From positions 13,594,224-13,658,223 of the forward strand of contig CM065693.1 of NCBI GenBank assembly GCA_017654935.2: DNA of 64,000 bases, written 5' to 3'. How positions within the stretch are numbered: position 1 is the stretch's first letter; every line of letters begins with the position of its first letter. The notes below the pieces were generated by a model. The model worked only from the letters and a program-made list of their open reading frames with translations. It made no database searches and was not told the origin of the DNA. The stretch is from Phymorhynchus buccinoides (taxonomy: Eukaryota; Mollusca; Gastropoda; Neogastropoda; Raphitomidae). The position numbers were made by a program, and so were the translations under genes. Below are positions 56,638-64,000 of this stretch, one piece after another.

Positions 56638-56739
56638 TTTCACTCGCACACGCGCAGAAGTATTTTCAAATCCAGCCTTCCAGTCTCTAGAGCAAAGTTA
56701 TCGTGCTATTTACCTGCCAATTTATATGAAACTAGCGCA

Positions 56740-57355
56740 ACGCCTAGTACTGGCAATGCACCGTACTGGTAACGCCTAGTAACGGTAACGCCAAGTACTG
56801 GTAAAACGCTGAGGACAGCAAATTTGAAGCGATTCGGTTAAGAAACGGCGGAGTTATAAGGCCCCGTTTCCCGTTGGCGCTGCTCTGAGAGTGACGCTCT
56901 CTCCCGATTCTCCTCCAATTTTCTGCCAGGCTTTGCCCGAGCCATAGCAAGCCTGACAGCAAATTTGAAGCGATTCGGGTTAAGAAATGGCGGAGTTATT
57001 CGTGAAAAGGTGAAGCGGCGTATAGCGCGCGTGTTTCTGAACCGACTCACTTTCGGTTTGGCACACCAATAGTCACTGTCCCCGGTCATGTACCTGCCAA
57101 ATTTGAAAGCAATCGGTCCAGAAACGCCGGAGATACGGGCGCCGAGAGTCCGGCGGATACGCGTTTCGCGCATTTGAGAAACCGCGCAAATGACACGGCC
57201 GCCCCGGTTGCCGTTGCCATCGCCCCGTTAGGGCTCACAGCAAATTTGAAGCGATTTGGTCGAAACTTGAAACGGCGGAGTTATAAGGCCCGTTTTGTGT
57301 TTCAGACAGACAGACAAACACACACACACGGACGGACACTTGGCTTTTTACTATA
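56740..57355 (+). mobile_element. Dispersed repeat family D, copy 2
   Basis: Parallel to 54116-54918 from GGTAACGCC..AAGTACTGG to CACTTGGCTTTTTACTATAT. The same blocks occur in the same order with scattered differences. Confidence 0.78.
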
Positions 57356-57636
57356 TGATGAAAACCGAGCGTATGTTAAAGAAGCACATGAATAACAATT
57401 ATCACACAAGCATTGATTATAATACTTAAATGTGTCAACAGTTTTATGACATTAAACTTTCCATTATGAGAATCAGTAAAGCAGACGTTTGTTTATTCAA
57501 TGCCAAACTAAAAAAAAAGACACAGTGACACACACGTGCGTGCGCACGCATGTACCATGCCACTGCACACACACACATGCGCGCGCGCACACACACACAT
57601 CTTAATTAGCAGACAGATTTATAACAATAAAAAAAG

Positions 57637-57770
57637 TTAAAGACCCACCACGCCCATGTGTGAAAAATCAGCGTGTTCACATGTTTTACCTCCTATCGCT
57701 GGTAAGAAAATCTTAAATAAATCTTCCGAGCATAAGAGGGAATGATACACGTGACGTGGTGGGTCTTTAA
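57637..57770. mobile_element. MITE with TTAAAGACCCACCACG perfect inverted ends
   Basis: TTAAAGACCCACCACG and CGTGGTGGGTCTTTAA are exact inverses. The outer TTAA may be a target duplication. 134 bp. Confidence 0.8.
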
Positions 57771-57848
57771 AACCCTTAGACACTGTTCAATATCCATATG
57801 TTTAGTTGTTTGAATCTTTCAAAACGATCTTCAGTGCATCAGTTAATA

Positions 57849-57995
57849 CAGTGGAACCTCCCTTTATAAGACCTTCAAAAATCATCCAAAATGAGGTCTT
57901 ATAAGGGAGGTAATCTTAATGCTTATAAAGTAAGGGCAGGGTCTCAGAGAAGTAGGTCTTATGTGGGAGGGAGTCTTATAAGGTAGGTTCCACTG
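57849..57995. mobile_element. mariner-like MITE flanked by TA
   Basis: CAGTGGAACCTCCCTTTATA at the left and AAGGTAGGTTCCACTG at the right, TA at 57847-57848 and 57996-57997. Interior repeats GAGGTCTTATAAGGGAGG. Confidence 0.85.
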
Positions 57996-58194
57996 TACCA
58001 GTCTAAAAACAACAACAACACCACCACCACCACCACAACCCTTATCCCCCATTTTTCTTTCTCTTTGTGGGCACGCAGACATGATGTTACAGTACATATG
58101 CACTCTCATTGTCCGTATCAGTTCCAAGATTCTTGAAGTGGTTTGATCAGCTTCTCGCAAACAAACATAGTAAATAACTGAGGTTTCACTGAGA

Positions 58195-58370
58195 CATGCA
58201 TGGTTACCGCTACACCTATCTATAATGTTAAAAACTCGGGACTTTACTGGTGTTGCACTGCCTCTGGGCATTGCCTCCAGTATTGTTCCCACCATCTTTG
58301 TATTTACAAATGTCCCATATGTGTCTATGACCGAGAGGACGTAAAACATCATTTTCACCATTCTCGCAAA
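58195..58370 (-). mobile_element. SINE-like family B
   Basis: GCATGGTTACCGCTACACC, GGGACTTTACTGGTGTTGC, ATTGCCTCCAGTATTG and GACCGAGAGGACGTAAAACA. Confidence 0.75.
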
Positions 58371-58851
58371 CAAACACTTCAATGATAATTGATTTTTGTT
58401 AGCTTTCCCTTTTTTGGGGGGAGGCATTTGATTTCTTTTAAGTAACTGTTGGTAGGCATTAATGCGTTGTGAAAGCTGTGAATGTAACACTGAAAGCTAT
58501 CTGCAGTATCGACGCCAATTATTTTTGTTTAAAGTTATGAACTCGCTGCTACTCCTATCCCTTTCTCCAGGTCGGGATAGGGTTAGGATAGAATAGCCCG
58601 GGAAAGGGATAGGGTTAGGATTAGGGTTGGGGTTAGGGTTAGAAATGGAAAAAAAAAGTCAAGACAAAATGGCCACTTGCCATTGCCGTTATCCAATGAA
58701 ATTGCAAGTAGCTGGAGTCGATACTGCAGATAGCTTACTGTATGTCGTGCCAGTTTTCTCTGTTCAAACAGACTAAAGCTGTCAGAACCCACAGTGAATA
58801 GGAATGATCAGGGGGAATAGATAGATACCAGAGCCAACCCAAGACTTCAGC

Positions 58852-59367
58852 TTCTTCTGCGTTCCCGGGCCATATGGCCAATAATGGGTAAAAGTACGTA
58901 TGTGTCCGTTTTTCAGTTTTCACTGGTCTCCCCGCTGCGTTACAGCCGACACATTCCTATTTCGGAGGAGCTCCGCGCAAAGGATAACATTTATTTGGAA
59001 GATTGTTTTTTTTAAAAAGGCATGTGAATGGGCCAATAATTCAGAAAGATATGAAAATGGTACAAAGCCGCAAAGGGAAACGGCAGAGTCAAAGAGATTG
59101 GCAGATTAGAGGAAGTTCAGGTCAGGTCAGGTAGTTAGGACATTAGGCCTCGCGGCCTCTTCACTGTCCTTTCATTTTTGTTTGAACTTTTGCACAGCTG
59201 AGAGGTTTTTGTATTTTGTTTTCGGCAAATCTGCCTTTTAGTCATGCTCGTATTGTAGTTTTGATATGTTGGTGTAATCCAAGTTACAAGCACAGAACTT
59301 TCCAGAAGGTGAGGGAAACTATTTTTTTTATATACTAAAGACACCCCCCGGTATCCCCACGGGGAGG
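58852..59367 (-). mobile_element. Family A retroposon with a nested non-LTR 3' end
   Basis: Flanked by the 11-bp repeat AAGACTTCAGC at 58841-58851 and 59368-59378. At the word AAGTT it is interrupted by the reversed 3' end of the non-LTR family (about 59118-59281: GGTCAGGTCAGGTAG, CCTCGCGGCCTCTTC, TTTTGCACAGCTGAGAGG). AAGTT is present on both sides of the inner insertion. Confidence 0.88.
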
Positions 59368-60054
59368 AAGACTTCAGCATCAAAACCAATCCCGGCTGTT
59401 AAAGAATGGCATCTTACTCATCACCAGCAGCTTTCCCTTGAGAGAGAGAGAGAGGGGGGTGTGATGGGAGATCATGGGAAACAATCTCTTCTAATGAGAA
59501 GAGTCTTTGAATGCTCATCATGGCAGGGCTTCGTTTGCGACGCGGCTGCCATTTGTTAGTATGGTATTAGCAGTGTACGTGATTTGGTGGTCTGTACGTT
59601 TTTGGAAGAAGTCTGAAACATGATTTGCATAATAATATTAACCAATGACCTTGACCTTTGACCAGGCATCGTAATGGAGAAAAAGCATTTTTCTCTGAAA
59701 ATATTATAGTGTTTCGGGAGACATTGTCTTTGGTGTAACCAATGGATTAAAATGGATTTATGGTAATCAGGGGGCAATAGCTCTTCAAGATGAATATATA
59801 CAAATGTTCAAACTGGGGGAAAGGGCATCTACCCCCCTCTGACATTTGTTTTTCTGCATTCAATATTCTCTGAATTCAGATAATTCTCTGAAGATACCAT
59901 GCCTGTAAATAATAACATGCACTTTTTTGCCATATCTTTTACATTTTTATAGTTACATTTGGCATGTTGGTGTATTAGCTTAAGGTGATTAGGTATGCAT
60001 GGTGACTTTTACCCTATTAACATTAACCTTGAACATTGTCAATTATTTGTTTGG

Positions 60055-60620
60055 TATTGGTACGGTATTTGGTATTTCATAGTCACAGATGCGTCTCTCT
60101 GAAATTCGGGTTACTCCCACCTGGAGAGCGCGCCACAGGCAGAGGCGCGCCACCCAATTCTTATTTTTTTGCATGCAATTTTTGTGACTGATGAGGAAGG
60201 AAAAGGGTGGTGGTAAATTTTGACCAAATGACACCTTTTTTGTTTTTTTTGTTTTTGTGTTGCTGTCCCATCTTATGGGCTGTACAGTGGCGTTGCTACC
60301 ACGCCGCTCGCCTCCCCCCCCCCTCCCCTTCCGAATCTCAATTCGCAGCCACACCCCGGTTTGTTCAGGTAGCAGAATCCGAAACCAGCAGCCAAGGGGA
60401 GCGAATCTATGTAGGACCGCCAGGAGGCAACCAACGAGGAGACACTGCACTTTCTGCTGAGTCACTCGGTGGAGTTCAGTGGAGCCTGTACGTGGGACAC
60501 CACTTACTAAGCCCCCTACTACTGACGACACTATTCTCTTAGTCGCGGAGCCAGCGTGAAGTGAGGTCCTCCTATGAGGGCGCCACTACAACCGTCCACT
60601 GACAGCTCCCCAGAACATGC
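60055..60620 (+). mobile_element. Composite repeat, family E head plus family F body
   Basis: The head GGTATTTCATAGTCACAG, CCTGGAGAGCGCGCCAC matches 21049-21225. The body TTGCTGTCCCATCTTATGGG to CCGTCCACTGACAGCTCCCC matches 35405-35760. Together they show the likely full-length element of about 565 bp. Confidence 0.75.
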
Positions 60621-61000
60621 TGATCTCCATGACTTTGACCCGAACGCAACAAGGCATAGACTGGATTGGAAACCGTAAACTGAGGTTCACCATGAGAGCA
60701 GGGGCATTGCAAAGCAATAGAATTTGAGACATTTTTTAATTTTATGATTGATGGAAAATGAGAACGATGATAACGATTGCTATGGGAGGTTCCGATCGGT
60801 CTGAGATCTACATGACAGGGCTGTGTTCTACGCTTCCTTTCATAATGATATCTCGGTGTTAACCAGGCCCGAGAACTACAGACGGATGCAGTGTTGGTCT
60901 TGAAATTAGAGTACCACTCTCAGAATCGCATCCGTTAAGCTGATGAAACTCGACTGTGTGGTTTCCAGTCTTCCCATGAGCCATAGCCACTACTTCCATG

Positions 61001-61500
61001 NNNNNNNNNNNNNNNNNNNNNNNNNNNNNNNNNNNNNNNNNNNNNNNNNNNNNNNNNNNNNNNNNNNNNNNNNNNNNNNNNNNNNNNNNNNNNNNNNNNN
61101 NNNNNNNNNNNNNNNNNNNNNNNNNNNNNNNNNNNNNNNNNNNNNNNNNNNNNNNNNNNNNNNNNNNNNNNNNNNNNNNNNNNNNNNNNNNNNNNNNNNN
61201 NNNNNNNNNNNNNNNNNNNNNNNNNNNNNNNNNNNNNNNNNNNNNNNNNNNNNNNNNNNNNNNNNNNNNNNNNNNNNNNNNNNNNNNNNNNNNNNNNNNN
61301 NNNNNNNNNNNNNNNNNNNNNNNNNNNNNNNNNNNNNNNNNNNNNNNNNNNNNNNNNNNNNNNNNNNNNNNNNNNNNNNNNNNNNNNNNNNNNNNNNNNN
61401 NNNNNNNNNNNNNNNNNNNNNNNNNNNNNNNNNNNNNNNNNNNNNNNNNNNNNNNNNNNNNNNNNNNNNNNNNNNNNNNNNNNNNNNNNNNNNNNNNNNN
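61001..61500. other. Assembly gap (500 N)
   Basis: Exactly 500 Ns. Upstream exons of the GPCR gene may lie inside. Confidence 0.98.
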
Positions 61501-61576
61501 CGCGTACAATAGACCTTTCACTACCTCGTGGGGGAGAGACATGACGAATTTGTGCCTTTCTTTTCTCGGTCCTCAG

Positions 61577-61864
61577 ATTCATTGCCATAGTGTTTCCTCT
61601 GAAGAGGAAGGTGTTCTGCACTTTGCGGAACGCTCGCATCATCTGCGCCGTGGTGTTCGGGCTGTGCCTGGTCCAGCAGGTGCCCTCCGCCTTCGGAGCC
61701 GAGCTGGTGGACTTCCGGGACCATCACATGTGCGCTCAGACCATCGACAGGATTTCAACCTGGCTGATTGCGTCCACCTTCCTCAACAAGTCTCTGCCCT
61801 GCCTCATCCTGCTCTACCTCAACACCCACTCGCTGATCGCTGTCCAGCGGGGGTTGAAGAACAG
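61577..61864 (+). CDS. Exon of a rhodopsin-like G-protein-coupled receptor (second intracellular loop to end of TM5)
   Basis: Acceptor CTCGGTCCTCAG ends at 61576; donor GTACTG starts at 61865; 288 bases in one frame. It reads FIAIVFPLKRKVF, the sequence after a DRY-type motif, then a TM4 stretch ARIICAVVFGLCLVQQVPSA, an extracellular loop with the conserved Cys (HHMCAQ), and TM5 with the conserved Pro (FLNKSLPCLILLYL), ending with a basic run AVQRGLKNR. The overall form is that of a peptide/amine-type class A receptor; the closest subfamily is uncertain. The first residues of the protein and TM6-TM7 are not in the window. Confidence 0.88.
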
Positions 61865-61919
61865 GTACTGTACTCGTGAGTGCGTCTTAAACAGTTAATA
61901 CAGGTAGTAACAAGCAGAT

Positions 61920-62325
61920 TAGCATATTAAACAGCCAATCGTATTGGCTGTTTATGATGATTTACATGTTAATGCCATTGGCTGTTTATTGCTCATTTAC
62001 ATGCTATTACCCGTGTTACTAATCGTATTAGCGGTTTATGCTAATTTGCATGTTAATGCTAATTTACATGTTAATATATGCCATTGGCTGTTTTTTGCTA
62101 ATTTACATGTTACTACCCGTGTTACTAATCGTATTTGCTGTATATACTAATCTACATCTTAATGCCATTGGCTGTTTTTGCTAATTTACATGCTACTACC
62201 TGTGTTACTAATCGCATTGTCTGTTTATGATAATTTACATGTTAATGCCATTGGTTGTTCATGATAATTTACATGTTAATGCTATTGGCTGTTTTTGCTC
62301 ATTTACATGCTACTACACCCGTGTT
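61920..62325. repeat. Degenerate tandem array of ATTTACATG / GCCATTGGCTG words
   Basis: About eight irregular units combine GCCATTGGCTGTTT, TGCTAATTTACATG and TACTACCCGTGTTACTAATC. It lies 55 bp downstream of the GPCR exon but contains no part of that exon. Confidence 0.85.
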
Positions 62326-63104
62326 CTCCCCCGCGGGCTTCCGCTTTGTCGTGGTGGGGGAGCTTTAAACTAAAAGTAGCCCCTCATCCCCATTTTTCAT
62401 TCTCTCTATCCTCATTTACAATTTATGACATGCTAGGATTTGTTTTTTTTTATTTTTTATTGTTCACTGGCTTTCACGCGTGAGACCTTACGCACTTGAG
62501 TGGACACATGTTGCCCATTCCCCCATTGCTTATTTGCTTACATGGCCTTTATTATTTTTATTTATTTTTACTAGGATGTGTTTGTTATCCTTTTTTTACT
62601 TTTTGTTTTTACCTGGATCCGAAAAGTAGAGTAGAGTGGTTCAACGTTTCCAGCACTGTGTGAAATTATGAGCTATAGGGTACAATGATGAACATGCCAT
62701 GTCGTTAATTGTACCATTTTTTATTTTTTCTCTCAGGTTTGGGGACATTGTTAAGAATCATTGATGTGGTTTTTTGTTATACGTGGTCGAACTTTAACGC
62801 GGTGACAGTCCTGAGATAACCATAGCTGTTGACGGGACTATAACAGACTAACTAATTAACTAGTTTGCCCGTGGGGGGGGCCCGTGTTTAACACGCTCTC
62901 GTGATTACTCTACCAGGTGACAATATTCACATTTCTGTCCCTAGGGGAGATGATCCGTTGACTGTTCCGTTACAAATATTATATCTCCTAGAGAGAATTG
63001 ACAATGGTTTAATTGTATATAGGCCTGTGACCCGTTACAATGTTATAGTAACAAAAGCAAAAATCGAAAAGCACATGGAATCAATTATCATATAAGTAAA
63101 TGAA

Positions 63105-63612
63105 TACATACATGCATGCATATACACACACACGCATGTACTCACATGTGCATGAACGCATGCATATATAACATACATACATACTACATGCATACATACA
63201 TGCTTACATGCATGCATACATACATACATACATACATACATACATACATACATACATACATACATACATACATACATACATGCATGCATGCATGCATGCA
63301 TGCATGCATACATAGACATACATACATAATACATACATACATACATACATATATACATGCATACATACATACATGCATACATACATACATACATACATAC
63401 ATACAATACATACATACATACATAATACATACATACATACATACATACATACATACATGCATACATAACATACATACATACATACATACATACATACATA
63501 CATACTACATACATACATACATACTATGCATGCATACATACGTACATGCATACATACATGCAACATACGTACATACATACATACATACATACATACATAC
63601 ATACATACATTA
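63105..63612. repeat. CATA/ACAT tetranucleotide microsatellite
   Basis: About 500 bp of ACAT/CATA repeats with TGCATGCA and occasional single-base slips. The Met-Tyr-Val-Cys and His-Thr-Tyr-Ile open frames over it are artefacts. Confidence 0.95.
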
Positions 63613-63789
63613 CATACTGTAAGCCTACCCACTTCTTAGTTGGGAACACAGTGAGTGATTATCTTGTCCAGAGTATTTATTTTGTCAGGATGAGAGCGTG
63701 CCAAGGCGTAATCAGTATCTGTTTGGGTGCGATGTAGGTGCTTAGGTTCTGGACAATACACAACACAGCTAAACAACAATATTTACGAA

Positions 63790-63880
63790 CAGTGACGAGA
63801 CAACAGATGAACAACAAGAACTGGACTTTCACAACATGGAACGTCCAAACAAAAGAGGAGCAAGGGAAGAATAAACAAAG
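63790..63880 (+). pseudogene. Fragment of a retrotransposon endonuclease N-terminus
   Basis: One frame reads NWTFTTWNVQTKEEQGK, which resembles the TWNVRT start of APE-type endonucleases in non-LTR elements. It ends after about 40 codons without further domain matches. Confidence 0.4.
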
Positions 63881-64000
63881 AAAATCTCCCAGACAATTAA
63901 ATAAGCCCAGTCAGCTTTTATAGGTTTCCTTCTTTGAATCATCTTTTATCTCTTTTATTTCGTCTTCACAATCAAATAATCATGGCAATCAAGCAAGCAC

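Noticed and set aside
60859..61000. Minus-strand coding exon beside the second gap (MEVVAMAHGKTGNH frame)
   Set aside because: Short frame with no recognisable domain or clear splice sites.
63035..63632. Met-Tyr-Val-Cys and His-Thr-Tyr-Ile repeat ORFs
   Set aside because: Translation of the CATA/ACAT tetranucleotide array.

Overview
This window is eukaryotic (metazoan) nuclear DNA: genes are split into short exons with GT/AG introns, almost all the space is intron or repeat, and there are two runs of exactly 500 Ns (31621-32120 and 61001-61500) that look like scaffold gaps. The protein sequences, the dense CT/CA microsatellites and the many short MITEs and SINE-like repeats suggest a lophotrochozoan, most likely a marine mollusc. 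No species call is possible from the sequence alone.

Layout. 1-2.4 kb: G-run satellite of about 300-bp units. 2.4-8.1 kb: no recognisable gene. 8.1-13.7 kb: strongly C-rich, G-poor DNA without a credible gene. 14.5-20.5 kb (+): five exons of ribosomal protein L17 (RPL17), complete to stop codon and poly(A) signal; the first coding exon was not found. 20.6-31.6 kb: nested MITEs, foldback elements, SINE-like retroposons and microsatellites. 32.1-50.9 kb (-): a long-chain/very-long-chain acyl-CoA synthetase / fatty acid transport protein gene (SLC27A family). Nine exons are complete and the tenth starts at the gap edge. 51-60.8 kb: non-LTR retrotransposon relics, MITEs and large CT/GA tracts. 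61.58-61.86 kb (+): one exon of a rhodopsin-like GPCR (TM4 to TM5). 63.1-63.6 kb: CATA/ACAT-type tetranucleotide array, then a fragment of a retrotransposon endonuclease.

Main observation. In both multi-exon genes, the tandem repeats in the introns are repeatedly built from an exon edge plus its splice site. The 38-bp satellite next to the first gap (about 58 copies) is the 3' splice site plus the first bases of SLC27A exon 10, which encode the WKGE part of the family motif. The about 32-bp array on the other side of that intron is the end of exon 9 plus its 5' splice site. The same holds for SLC27A exons 2, 4 (both edges), 7 and 8 (both edges), for the start-codon exon, and for RPL17 exons 3 and 6. 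The real exon edge always lies at the end of the array, next to the intact exon. I know of no named system that matches this. It could be a mutational process that amplifies splice junctions, or repeat expansion tolerated because each copy carries a usable splice site. The long repeat-encoded ORFs (577 aa, 349 aa, 305 aa) are by-products of these arrays and are not genes.
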